Shown here one piece after another: positions 11,718 through 23,800 of a stretch of DNA of 64,000 bases. Below the pieces are notes generated by a model. That model was not told the DNA's origin. It worked only from the letters and a program-made list of their open reading frames with translations, and ran no database searches. The stretch is from the NCBI GenBank assembly GCA_949592205.1, contig CATIUR010000003.1, positions 168,257,759-168,321,758 of the forward strand. The letters run 5' to 3'. Positions within the stretch are counted from its first letter, which is position 1. Each line of letters begins with the position of its first letter. This DNA comes from Helichrysum umbraculigerum. Lineage: Eukaryota > Streptophyta > Magnoliopsida > Asterales > Asteraceae. Position numbers and translations under genes: made by a program.

Positions 11718-11882
11718 GCCAATCCGGATCTAGGTCCGTTTTTGCTGAAGCTCACGCGTGATACAATCGCGCCTGGTGATGGACCGAGTAAGGCTTTGGA
11801 TTATGCTCTCTATGCATCGAAGTCGTTTGAGCGATGTGCGATTGAAGGTGAACCTAGTCTCGATGTGCGATTGAAATTGTGA
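11718..11882 (+). pseudogene. Kinesin light chain-related (KLCR) gene fragment
   Basis: A 54-codon frame between a TAA at 11715 and a TGA at 11880-11882 reads NPDLGPFLLKLTRDTIAPGD, then GPSKALDYALYASKSFERCA and EGEPSLDV. This matches my memory of the first conserved block of plant kinesin light chain-related proteins (KLCR/CMU), TPR proteins at the cortical microtubule-plasma membrane interface. In those proteins EPSLDL should lead into the first TPR, but here the frame turns into RLKL and stops. A partial repeat of CGATGTGCGATTGAA occurs around the break. No other KLCR exon is nearby, so this is a relic. The family call is from memory. Confidence 0.6.
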
Positions 11883-12093
11883 ACCGATTGATTTGGGGAT
11901 TTTAGAATAATAAACTAAATTGGTAATATTAAAATATGTTTTGCGGTCAGATCCAAAAGTTTGGAAAACGTACAAAACTAGTCCCTGGTATTCTGCAGTG
12001 TGGGGACTGTAATACATGTGTCATCCTCTGGTTGGCTGAAAACTATCCTTCCCTGCTCCTACAACATAACCTGCTCCTATGATCCTTTTCTAG

Positions 12094-12095
<2 letters not shown>

Positions 12096-12156
<61 letters not shown>
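12096..12156. repeat. (TA)n microsatellite
   Basis: About 30 uninterrupted TA units. Open frames crossing it are translations of the repeat. Confidence 0.95.
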
Positions 12157-12159
<3 letters not shown>

Positions 12160-12617
12160 CAAGCACACTTATTCAACAAAAGTTTTTTATACGTGTCATA
12201 AGAAATAATAACTACGGTCTTGACACATATGTACGATATACGTAGTATATTATTGCCTATATATGTACTACGACACCCATTACCTTTTATTTCTACAATT
12301 ATTCAATTTTATATACATTTAACAAAATTTATCTGACATAAACATAGTTGTTACACTCTAACGAGTCGACAACTCTAATCCCGACTCTTAAATGACTTAA
12401 ACTCTTATGAGTCATTTATTAACTTTTCCGAATCTTATTCAACTCTTACGAGTCATAAACTAATGTAATGTAATACAAAAATTAAATAAACAAAATAGAA
12501 AACATAAGTGACTATAATCGGTTTTAAATTAAGCATATGTTTTAAATGTTAATAAGCGACTTCAATATCAACTTAAGCCGTTATTTATATCTCTTAAAAA
12601 CAATATATTTAAAGAGA
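12157..12617. other. AT-rich intergenic stretch
   Basis: No gene seen. Around 12360-12460 a short phrase like ACTCTTAYGAGTC is repeated three or four times at about 30-40 bp spacing. Confidence 0.5.
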
Positions 12618-13432
12618 AGAGTTCAATTGAGACCATTTATTTTGTGTGAGAATGGGGGAACCAACCACAATATGCCACGTGTCACTTTTTTCTCTCTCAT
12701 CCACGTTTTTAAAAATTAAATATCTCACAAACGACAAGTCGAAAAATCATGAAAATTGCACCATATTTTTCAGCGTTTTATCCTCTTCGATTTGCCGTCC
12801 ATCAAGGCATACTTCCGACGAACTTTTTTTTTTTTTCATTTTTTGGTGGGTTTTATATATTAGTAACACATGTGTTAGTGATTGATTGTACATTTGATTT
12901 AGGGTTTAGGGTTAGGGTTTAGAGTAAGGGTTTAGCAGGGTTTAGTGTTAGGGTTTAGCAGGGTTTAGTGTTAGGGTTTAGCAGGGTTTAGCAGGGTTTA
13001 GGGTTTAGGGTTTAGAGTTATATAAAGCGTTTAGGGTTTATGGTTTGGGGTTTAGGGGTTAGGGTTTAGAATTGGGAGTTTGGGGTTTCGGGACGAAACT
13101 CCAAACTCCCAACCCTAAACCCTAACCCATAACCCCTAAACCTCAAACCCTAAACCCTAAACGCAACACTGTAACACACGTGTTAGTAATGTGAAACCCA
13201 CCAAAAATAATGGAAAAAAAAAACTCGTCGAAAGTATGCCTTAATGGACGGCAAATAGAAGATGATCAAACACTCAATCTAATGGTGCAATTATCATAAT
13301 TTTTCGATTTGTCGTTTGTGAGATATTTAACTTAAGGGGTAAATGGGTTTTGTATTCTCTTTGTACACATGGTATCATATCATTGGTTCCTCCATTCTCA
13401 TACAAATTTTTAGTCTTATTTGAACCTTACCC
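12618..13432. mobile_element. Fold-back element 1 with telomere-like core
   Basis: Two inverted arms of about 270 bp converge on a core of TTTAGGG-like repeats (about 12899-13170). The ends are GAGTTCAATTGAGA on the left and, read inward from the right, GTAAGGTTCAAATAAGA. Both arms share the phrases GAGAATG-GGAACCAA, TATCTCACAAACGACAA and AACACATGTGTTAG or a close variant. The core flips strand near 13085-13095 at TTTCGGGACGAAA, so the element can fold into one long hairpin. No transposase is present. The right end is 387 bp upstream of the TBC gene start. Confidence 0.8.
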
Positions 13433-13818
13433 TATATTTAAATACTAATATACATATACATATTCACTTGCCATATATATTTATTTTTTTCCTAAATAAA
13501 AGGGTTTGACTCTTGAAATTTATATTGAATATATTCATTTTTTTTTTGTACGGGTGGAGATATATACTAATTTTAATTGTTAAGATTTCAAGAATCTTGT
13601 ATTAAAATTGAGTATCTACAGTAGATTTTATTTTTATATACATAAATAAACAAAATAAATAAGTTTAGGCAAACATCGCTGTTAAGTAATAACCGTAATA
13701 AAAACTGAGTTTCAAAATTGATCTCGTATCTTCACCTCATCACTCTCTTCTAATTTCCCCAAATCGGAACAAATCCAGCTCATCATCACCGCGTTTCTCC
13801 TTCCAATCGCCGGCGCCG

Positions 13819-16800
13819 ATGCACGAAACCGATATTCACGATTTGTCCGACGACGCCGATTACGCTGCCGCGTCTAAACAAGTAAGTTATACAAACCACT
13901 TGTACTCTATCTATCATTCTGGTCTGCTATCCTTCGCTTACCTAAAGTTGAAATTAGAGTTAACTTATCGCCCTTATTTGTATGTATACACTGATACGAT
14001 CGGTAGTTTTTCTTGATTAATTTCAGTTGCAGTTATCTGAAGGTTAATTATTAAAACGGTAATGATGTGAATTGAAATTAGGCCTGATTGGTTAAGCGAT
14101 TAGGTTTTATGATTCGGTGTAAGTTAGGGATCCAGTGATCGTTTTTATTAGTGTTAGAAGTTGAATCTGAGTATGTAAGCTATCCGGCTTGGTAATGATT
14201 GCATGTGATCTTTTGTTTTTTGTAGATTTATTACTGTATAATTTAGAATGGTAATGGTGTAAAGGAATTAGGTTTAGCTAGGAACTTTGTAACAAAGTTG
14301 TATTTATGTTTATAATTTACTTGATTGAAAAAACACTTTGGTTTATTGAAGAATGCAATGGCCTCTTTAATGTTAACAGTTGACTTAATTTGAAGATAGC
14401 TGATGTGAAAGTTATAATTAAGCGATCCTTTGCTTGGTTGGGTTTTAAGGAGCATTAATCTTTGGAATGGACTGTTTGAAGATTATTAAGAGTGAAACTT
14501 GAGTAATTAATAACCTCCTTACAAGTTGTACGCAATGTCTTTCTCTTGCTTGTCAAGTAAATATCATTTGAAATGAAAATATATGTCTCCAGTGAATGTT
14601 TCTTGGAAGCTATTTAAGTAAAATTCATTAAATTATGCATATGTTGAGAGGAGGAATAAAGGGGCACATTGACGAGGCAAGGTAAATTAGTCCTGAATTA
14701 GGAAAATTTGGATGAAGTTCTAACAAACCATATCCTACAGATTGAAAGAATTATAAGAAATAAATGAGTAGGTCATATGTTGCATGGTTTATTTGTTTGG
14801 TAGGATTGGTATGGAACAAAATATGCCCACATGATGGGACTTCCGTAAATCTGCATTTGTCATATGCTCTGCAGCCCCTGTATTCAATGTGCATATGCAA
14901 TTTGTTATTTCGTATAAAAATTCATGCAATTGTTGTTTAATATGACTAGCAAGCATAACTTGTACTGATGGTGTATAATGTAAGCAGACCTATGATCCCA
15001 CTCGTATAGTCTTATGCTACTTCTTCGTACCAATTAAATAAATACTATACAGAATTGGAATCACTAAGTAGTAACTGATAGTAGTTTATGATGTAATCAA
15101 TTCATATTTTATTTTAGTTGGCATTACTTGGAAAGCCACGTCATGTAATTTTAGTTTCTGCTTGTTTTGTGTACGTTTTAGGGCTCGTCAAGCATGGCGC
15201 GTAGTGACAGTAGCAAGCGAAGCTCTTCTAGTGATACAGAAGATGCAGAATTAGTGTACCTGAAGGATAACGTGACAATTCATCCAACTCAATATGCCAC
15301 AGAGAGGATCAGTGGGCGTTTGAAGTTGATTAAGCAAGGTTCTTCACTATTTATGGTAATGCTCGATTTTAAAGTAATATTTATCTTTTGTGATACATCA
15401 TCCTTTTGTTTTTCTAATAGTAAGATATATCTTTACTTTGTGTCATATTAGACGTGGATACCTTATAAAGGCCAAAGCTCAAACGCAAGGCTGTCTGAGA
15501 GAGGTTAGCTTAACATTTTGGTTATTTGTAGTGTACCTATATGTGATAATGTTCCTGTAGGATTTTTTGTTGTTTAGCTGATTAAGGGGATATATTTCTC
15601 TCATCTACTTGTGTAAAGCCAATGTCATTCTTGTAGTTCAAATTATGATCTAATGCATGGTCAAGTTCGCTTGAGTGTACAAGTATACAGGTAAATATCA
15701 ATAAGCAGCATGATGGTATCTGTTTTTGCTAGTATAACCAAAAAAGTCATTCCTGCACAGTTCACCTTGTGGCAGAACCAGCATTTTTAGGATGCTAAGC
15801 AATTGCTTAGATATGTATAAATTTTAGTGTGTATGTCTTACTCTTTGTACGTATATCTGCTACTCTATCACCCCCGGTATGTTTATGCATACAGACATGA
15901 TTTGCTTTAAAACTGTTGATCTAATTTTCAATATTATATTATATGCAGACAAAAATTTGTATACCATAAGAGCAGTAGCGTTTTCGGATATCCAGTCAAT
16001 TCGTCGGCATACACCAACAATTGGCTGGCAATACGTCATTGTTGTTTTATCATCTGGTAGGCTATTACATTCTTTTGCTGTTTTGCAGTATAATTGGACC
16101 CGGTATATTAATCAATAACATCTGTCAAGTTGACCTTTACATTTGGGTATGCCATAAAATATATAAGGATAAGGATTCCCTCCGGTGCAAACTGTTCCAT
16201 ACTAACGTGTTTTCAGTTTTGATCTACTTAAAATAATTGGACTGAAATTTTGTGCAGGTCTAGCATTCCCTCCGCTTTACTTCTATAGTGGAGGAGTTCG
16301 AGAGTTTCTTGCTACAATTAAACGACATGTTCTTATTGTCAGGTTGGTGATTATTTTTATATAGCCTATTTACAATTTCAGTGCGGTCTACTATTGTATA
16401 AATAGATTAGTTTCTGTGAATACATCACATGCACACTTGCTATGGTAGATGAAACTTGGTTGATTTGCTTATTAAATCAGCAAGTGCATACATGGGGACA
16501 TTGGTGTGGTACATATTACTCCTTCCTAAGGTCTCACAGTATGTTCAATTGTTCATTTGGTTATCTGTAGAGTGTATAATACGATGCAAAATTGTTCTCT
16601 TAGCATAACATGTTTGTAAGGGAGTTGGTGTTACATTCCCACAAATCTTTGCCAAGATAACTTGCATAATATAATTAGCATGGATCAGCAAAGTACTTGT
16701 GGGTACAACAGCGACAAGAAGCCTTTGATCTTGACTGGTTGGGGTAGGTTAAGAAAGATCCATTGAAAAAAAAAATACATTTGGCAGTTATACTTGCATG

Positions 16801-19800
16801 GGATGTCTTTTTGGAGCCCTTGCATGCGATATCTTGCACTAGAAAGCTAAGCATCCTTATTATTAGCCTTTGCATTTTAGTTTCATCTGAGTTTGGTAAC
16901 TGTTTTTCATAGTTGGCAATGCAAAAGAAACTGTTGGATTACTTATATATTTTCTGCTTAGCAGTAGCTTAGCGATCTTGTTCACATACTTGAATCAACA
17001 TAAACAAAGATGAGTTTTATTACATATAGTCAGATGGATATCAAGCCAGCTATTTGAGCAACGAGGTTGCTCTATTATGATATAATTTGGTGATTAATGA
17101 AAGAAAACCATCTGTAACTGTTACGTATTTATATACGCATATAAGTGAACAATGTATGCTCTGTTGAAGTGTTGATTTGCTTGTCTATAAGACTATAACA
17201 CAGCTAGACACACTAGCTTGTTAATACTTGCGACTGTCATGGGTGTTAGCTATTTTAACCTGAAAGGACAGTCTTGTTCCTTGTCTGTCACCTTAAAAGA
17301 CGCTTATCTACGTTTTACATGTCTTTTGCTTTCAATCTGTATTGCCTTTTCTTTCAGTTTAGATTAATGAAGAGTCTGCATATAAGTGGCTTTTTACTGG
17401 TGCATGTTATTGGATCTTTAGCTGCCATATTGTTTTTTAATCGACCTCTGCTGTTGCAGGTCTTCAGAAGATGCGAATGTGTTTCTTGTAAATAATTTCC
17501 AAGATCCTCTTCAGGTTGAGTGAAATTTCTGCTGTTTTTAGCATATGTTACTTGAAATAGGTTTTATGAAGTCATTCCTCGGTTTTCTTCTAAATCAAGC
17601 CACAAGTGTTCATCTTCTTTGATTCCAAGAAACATTACCAATAATATATGGGTCTCGGGTCATTTTTTTGGTTCAAAATTCTTCAACGGCTATTGAACTT
17701 TGTTTGCAGAATCTTTTGAATTATACTTTTGTTATTATTATTATTTTTATAAAAAAATTTTCCATGAACTGCTGATTCTTATAACGTTGTGTAAATTTCT
17801 CTTCAGAGAACTTTGTCTTCATTGGAGCTTCCAAGATCTCTTGCAAATGGAACACCTTCATCTTCATTTAAAGGTGCTCCTTCTGATGGTAGCTTGGAGC
17901 AACTTGATAAGGGTACTTTAGAAGATGATCATTCAAGTAGTGTGCAGCAAAACAACAGGCAGAGGCAAAAAAATAATGATCCTGCACGAGATATTTCAAT
18001 TCAAGTTCTAGAGAAATTCTCTCTTGTGACGAGGTTTGCTCGAGAGACGACTTCCCAGCTCTTCCGTGAAAGCCTTGTCGATGGTCATGGTCATGGTAAT
18101 GGTCCAATTGAGAAGAGGAGGACTAACTGGGCTTCCAAAGACCACCAGCAACAGGAAATGGCTACCCATGACGTGGACACTGTTCCCAAGCTAGTTCCTG
18201 TTCCTTCTGACCCTCTGGAGGTAAAGTCTATATAGAAAGATAAAATCAGGAATTTTACTTTTGTCAGTAAATTTTATTCTTACCAAAATAAATTAGAATT
18301 TGGAATACTTGAATGTGGAGGAAGTGTCGGTATTATCTTCGGAGGGTGTGTTTCCTTTGCTTGAAATGAAGCTTCAACCCCATTCTTTTAGTTTACATCG
18401 CATCACCTCATCTCACTTCTCTAGAGAACATTTATATCTCCAAATTGTTTAAAGTCTGTTCTTTTGAGCTTACAATAATTATATAGTGAATTGGGGATGA
18501 AAGTGAACTTTAGTTTTCAGTTAGGTAATACTCTCTTGGTAATTGACTAAAATCGAGACTTCAATGTGTCACTTGTTCTGCAGCAAAGTTTTAGTTTGGC
18601 CACATTTGGCATCTAAGTATGCTATACTTTCAACGAGTGGTCACAGATTGTTTCATCTCTCTAACTTAACCTTGTCCCTTATGCTTTATTTCTGTATTAA
18701 ATGTGTCACATGTTCTGCAGCAAAGTTATAGTTTGCCAACGTTTGGCATCTAAGTATGCTATACATTCGACGAGTGGTCATTTCATCTCTCTAACTTAAC
18801 CTTGTCCCTTGTGCTCTATTTCTGTATTTTCTTTATGGCAGTTTGATAAACTGACACTGGTATGGGGACAACCACGGCAGCATCCTTTGGGGCTTCAAGA
18901 AGTAAGACACTTTTTTGTAATGCATCACAATTAAAATTTCTGATTATATTGTTATGTATAACATTTATCTCCAGATAAGTATTAAGGTAGACTTTTCATG
19001 CTGTAAAGATTTAAGGCGCCACTTTAGGGGTTTGTAAGACTTACTATGGTGAACATCCTGTAAAAATAACTTAAATTGGATTTTATGTCTTTTTTTTTGC
19101 CACTTTGCTTGGTTCTAGAAGCAAATGACGCAGTTAAAAGGTATTGTCCATACTGAAGGAAGGAAAGGTAGTTATTAGAGGTGGCAATTTTAGACCCATT
19201 GGTTATTTATGGGTCAACTTGGTTAATATTTATGAGGGGATGGGTTTGTTGGGTCTCCCCCCATTTTTTGGATGGGTCTAAATGGGTATTTAATATAACC
19301 TCCAATTGTACAACAATTAATCAACGGGTCTAGACAGGTCTAGCAGGTAAATTTATTTATTTTTACCTCATTTCATTTTTTTCATTTTTCACTCAAATAA
19401 AAAAAAAGTTTGGTGGAAACCCTATGGGTCGACCCGACTCGAGACCCATTTAGACCCATCCTCCTAAATGGCTAAATGACCCATCTAGACCCACCCATTT
19501 AGGCCCAAACCCATCTAGACCCGTGACCCGACCCGACCCGACCCATTCATTTTGCCACTTATAGTATTTATGTAGCTTCCAACCCTAAAGTTTCAGAAAA
19601 AAGACAATTGATGAAAGTTAGTTCCTTCCACCGGAAGCCTTGGATCTATGAATTTAGCAAATTTGAAAAGCAGTTAGCCTTTTTAAGTAACTATGTTTCT
19701 TACTGTACAACCCATTTTGTATGGATTAAGGTTTAATGTTGTTTTAGATCATCTCATTGCATCTTATGGAACCACACTTATGATTTTAAGTAGAAACGTC

Positions 19801-22800
19801 ATGAATAGGAATGATGTTTTTGCCTGCTGAGTCGTATTGTATCTGTTGCCTTTTCTGTTTTTCTCCAATAACCATAGATCTCGAAGCTGTGGAGGATATG
19901 CCACTTGTCCTTTCTCCTAAGTTTCGCATATACATCCTCTGATTAGAAAGGAAAGTACATGTAGGTCCTAACTGCTAAGACATTTTATACAGTGGTCAAC
20001 CTTCTTGGATTCTGAAGGTCGAGTTATGGATCCAAATGCTTTGAAGAAGAGAATATTCTATGGAGGAGTGGAGCACAATGTGCGGAAAGAGGTTTGTATA
20101 TTGTTGTAATACTGGTTTACACACTTCTCTTTTCAGATAGTGGAACTAACTTTTTGATGTTGCTTGATTTCAGGTTTGGGCATTTTTATTGGGATACTAT
20201 TCGTATGATTCAACATATGCAGAAAGGCAATATGTCGTGACAGTTAAGAAGTCAGAGTATGAGACTATCAAAAACCAATGGCAGGTCTGTGATTAATTTT
20301 ATGCAAATGCATCGTCTTAGGAATTTGTGATGGGTTCTCTTCCCCCACCTTGCATAAGTTACTATATTGTTTCTGCTTTTATCAGTTTATGAAGGAATTT
20401 AGCATATATTAATTTGTCCTAATGTCCTCCTGCAGAGCATTTCCCCCGAACAGGCAAAAAGGTTTACAAAATTCAGAGAAAGGAAGGGTCTTATCGAAAA
20501 AGATGTGGTATGAACACTAGATGTGGAAAATCAGCGAGTTGGGTTGGGTTAAGGGTCAAGTCAGTTACTTTTTATATGGGTCGATACTAGTCAGGTTGAC
20601 CCGTGCACAAGTTTTGCTCAAATATTTAAAAAAAAAAACAAATTTTATAAATAATAAGTTTGCCACACAATTACAAAAATCATATTATCTCAGTAACAAT
20701 ATCATATTCAAGTAAATGAAATGGCATGTTGGACCCTTCTCCTGTTAAGCTGTTTAAATGTTTACCCATTTGACTCATTAGAGATGAAGCATAATCCAAA
20801 TTTGCTCCTAATTTCAAATAAGGTTTAATGGCCTGTTTTATCATTCACGGTGCAGATGTTTTCTACTTATAGTTAAACATCTTATTTGTTTTTGTGAAGG
20901 TACGTACCGACAGATCACTATCATTCTATGAGGGTGATGACAATCCAAATGTACGCCTTATGCATGACATATTGCTGACTTACTCATTCTACAACTTTGA
21001 TCTTGGTTACTGTCAGGTAATACGCTACCATTGCCAGCTATTTGTGATTAGAGCATAACTACTTCAAGGGTTGATTCGCATGTTCGTGTTACTTATGCAA
21101 TGACTTAAGTACAGTCTGACTTATTCATTAAAATTTTGAAGTTATACATACTACTCCGTATTAATTTACTTGACTTGTGTTATTGATCTGTTTTCTAAGT
21201 AAAGAATGTGATTAAATGTGTTCCCTTCCTGCAAACAGATATATTGTGCTAATCGTTATAATGCAACTTTTCATAGGGCATGAGTGATCTCCTCTCTCCA
21301 ATATTGTTCATCATGAAAGATGAATCAGAAGCATTCTGGTGTTTTGTTTCTCTATTGGAGCGACTGGGACCAAATTTTAACCGTGATCAGAATGGCATGC
21401 ATGCTCAACTTTTCGCTCTGTCAAAGGTCTCGTCACTATTCCTCATAGCACTTCGTGTGTGTGTGTTTGTTCGTTAAGCCATCAACACATGCATATTTTT
21501 TAACGCATGCTTTGTTTGGTCAAAACTGGGTATGGGTATTAGAGGTGGCAATTTTGACCCATGTCTGGGTAGATGGGGCAGTTGAGTTTTTTTATTTCTT
21601 GAACAGGTCAAATGGGTTATAACTAAGTTTGAGCCCAAATGGAAATGGGTTGAAGTTGAAAGGGTGAAAGCTGCAGTTTTGTAATGATACATACCTAACA
21701 CATTAATTGATTTTCAAAAAAGAGAAGTGTTTGTGGGTAGGTTTGACATCGCCTGTCTTGGTTGGATCTGTACTAAAAGGTTAGCCAACTGCCACTATGA
21801 CTGGTTACCGAATCACCTGCCCCTCCCATTTTGCCACCTCAACATGGAGCACTAGAATTTCTATTTGTTTGAATGTGGCTCATTATACTTCCTTACATTT
21901 GGATATGGCTTATAGCATGGAGCTATCCTTTGGGACCTTTGGATTGATGTAGTTTTGTTTTCTCAGCTGTGTTTCTAACATGCCTTTTTTTGTTTGATAT
22001 GGCAGTTGGTGGAATTGCTGGACAGTCCATTACACAATTACTTCAAGCAGAATGACTGCTTAAATTATTTTTTCTGTTTCCGCTGGATTCTTATTCAATT
22101 CAAAAGGCAAGTCTTTTCTTTATCCTTGTCTATGGTTAACATTTTTCGCATGTAATTTTTTTAAAATGAAGTTTGTTAACTGGCTGACGTGTGACGAGTG
22201 TTATAACTGTAATTGTGTGCCATCATCATTTAAAACAAGAACTTAGTTCGGGCCCACAAACTGAGAATGGAACAAATAAGGGTAATGAAATACGAGTAAC
22301 ATCTAATACCTTGTATGGTTTGAATTGTGTTACGGAGTAATATAGAGGTGAAATTCCCCTTCAAATTCGTGACAAAATTATCCGTTAAAAGCATGACGTG
22401 TCAACATATTAGAAGTGGTGATATGAGATTTATCACCTCAATTAAAGGAAACCTTTTGCATTAGGAAAAAACTAAATGACAAAAAGATGTTTAGAGATAT
22501 ATAACTAAAGGTAGCAAAAATGATTGGGTTTGGGTAGTGGGTCAATATGGTTAAAAGGTCTATACGGGTCTGGTTGACCTAAACCACTTTTCTCCAAAAT
22601 TTTAAAATTCCGTACACATATCAAGGTATCAAATATGATTACACAAAGTCTAATATTACAATTTACAATAGTAGTCTATATTTGTGACTACAATAATTGA
22701 GTTGACTTTGTTTAATATCAGTGCACTTTGAGATAGTTTCAACTGACCTGTTTAACCCGTTTCCTATTAAGCAATCTTTATTTCACCTGTTTGACCTGTT

Positions 22801-23410
22801 AGAGATAAAATATGACCCTAATCAACCCATTTGTATGTAAATAGGTTGTAATGGGACCTCTATATTCAACCAAGGTTGTTATACCAAAGTTAAGTGTAGC
22901 TGATCAATATTGCATGGGTTGTGTTTGCTGTTTAGTAGAACTTGGTGGCAATTAGGGAATATATAAATGTGCATACTATATCCTTTTTCAAGAAACGGAA
23001 GGACTAAGAAGGGTTTAATTTTGCAATATAAGAGTCATATGTGAAAATTTTGATTCTAATTGATGCTGTCATGTTGTCTCAGGGAGTTCGAATATGAGAA
23101 AACATTGAGGTTATGGGAGGTATTATGGACCCACTATCCCAGTGAGCATCTCCATCTTTACGTATGCATCGCCATCCTTAAAAGACATCGTGCAAAAATC
23201 ATGGGGGAGCAGATGGACTTTGATACCCTTCTTAAGTTCATCAATGAGTTAAGCGGTCAAATTGACCTTGATCCCGTTCTTCGGGATGCAGAGGCCCTAT
23301 GTGTGTGCGCGGGTGAAAATGGGGCCGCCTCCATTCCACCAGGAACCCCACCTTCATTACCCATTGAAGATGGCTCTATATATCAACAGCAAGATGATGA
23401 AGTGCTGTAG
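13819..23410 (+). CDS. TBC-domain Rab GTPase-activating protein (TBC1D15/GYP7-like)
   Basis: Fifteen exons: 13819-13881, 15182-15355, 15452-15503, 15949-16056, 16258-16342, 17460-17514, 17807-18220, 18842-18901, 19993-20091, 20174-20284, 20436-20507, 20900-21016, 21277-21426, 22006-22106, 23083-23410. They join to 1989 nt, 662 aa, with every phase consistent. Residues about 40-180 are the N-terminal region of plant TBC15-like proteins. A Ser/Gln-rich linker fills exon 7. The TBC domain covers roughly 345-600. The arginine finger IxxDxxR reads IEKDVVR (R433) across the exon 11/12 border, and the glutamine finger is YCQ (Q470), ending exon 12. Both catalytic residues are present. The protein should speed GTP hydrolysis by a Rab in membrane traffic. 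Intron 14 has a GC-AG pair (AG|GCAAGT at 22107). The start at 13819 gives MHETDIHDLSDDADY, the N-terminus I know from relatives; the ATG at 15194 is internal. Confidence 0.95.
18563..18829 (+). repeat. Tandem duplication in intron 7 of the TBC gene
   Basis: Two copies of about 130-137 bp lie side by side (18563-18699 and 18700-18829), about 90% alike by eye. They end just before the acceptor of exon 8 (18842). Each carries TTCTGCAG, a possible decoy acceptor ending at 18583 and 18720. Use of the second would run into TAA within about ten codons. Confidence 0.85.
19176..19563. mobile_element. hAT-like MITE in intron 8 of the TBC gene
   Basis: The ends are TAGAGGTGGCAA and TTGCCACTTATA (inverted). 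The interior is rich in GACCCA and CCCGACCCG phrases. Similar 8-bp flanks (TAGTTATT and TAGTATTT) suggest a decayed target duplication. No coding capacity. Confidence 0.65.
20521..20800. mobile_element. MITE fragment in intron 11 of the TBC gene
   Basis: GGGTTGGGTTAAGGGTCAAG, GACCCGTGCA and the tail around 20760-20800 resemble the repeat at 22510-22840 in intron 14. The borders are unclear. Confidence 0.45.
21539..21841. mobile_element. hAT-like MITE in intron 13 of the TBC gene
   Basis: It starts TAGAGGTGGCAATTTTGAC and ends ATTTTGCCACCTC, the inverse of its start. The interior holds runs of TGGGTC/GACCCA-type sequence. It is the same family as 19176-19563 but a separate insertion. Confidence 0.65.
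22510..22840. mobile_element. MITE-like repeat in intron 14 of the TBC gene
   Basis: Begins near AGGTAGCAAAAATGATTGGG and carries GGGTCAATATGG, ACCTGTTTAACCCG and CCCTAATCAACCC. It is related to the fragment in intron 11. Exact ends are uncertain. Confidence 0.45.
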
Positions 23411-23695
23411 AACATTCTCCAGTGAAGAAAAATAAACTGATCGGTAATTAAGTACAGTATACTGATGTATAAGCGTTTGTTTTCCGCATGTTAAGTCCCT
23501 ATATATTCTAAGATAAAAGTATTTAATATTGTAATTTGCAATAACAAAAGACATTTCGTACGAGTGTTGCATACTTAGATCATCTTGCCATTCACTTTTT
23601 ATTCAATAGCTAGGTTTATGAACCATTCTATATCTTGTCTGCTTGATAGGAGATATTCTTGATGCTTGCAAGTTTTACAATGATAGTTGAAGGTA
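23411..23695 (+). other. Probable 3' UTR of the TBC gene
   Basis: AT-rich sequence after the TAG at 23408-23410. An AAAATAAA stretch near 23430 is a possible but early polyadenylation signal. Confidence 0.4.
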
Positions 23696-23800
23696 TGTCA
23701 AATTTGGGGCACTTGGTTTACATGTCAAATTGGGGCAATTTGTTAACAGGTCAAATTGGGACACTTGGTTAACGCCTTAATGGGTCAATTTAGGGTCTAT
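23696..23800 (+). repeat. Minisatellite of about 27-33 bp units
   Basis: Three to four imperfect copies of GTCAAATTGGGGCACTTGGT-type sequence with short variable tails. Confidence 0.7.

Noticed and set aside
11730..12017. 95-codon minus-strand frame
   Set aside because: Antisense shadow of the KLCR fragment.
12646..12885. 79-codon frame with relatives at 25937-26263 and 26565-26801
   Set aside because: These are translations of the fold-back arms; similarity follows the DNA repeat and frames are not kept intact.
12899..13170. True telomere or chromosome end
   Set aside because: Repeats are degenerate, flip orientation and are enclosed by inverted arms shared with a second locus.
15194..15451. 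Separate small gene starting MARSDSSKRS
   Set aside because: It is exon 2 of the TBC gene read through its donor at 15356; the upstream exon 1 joins in frame.
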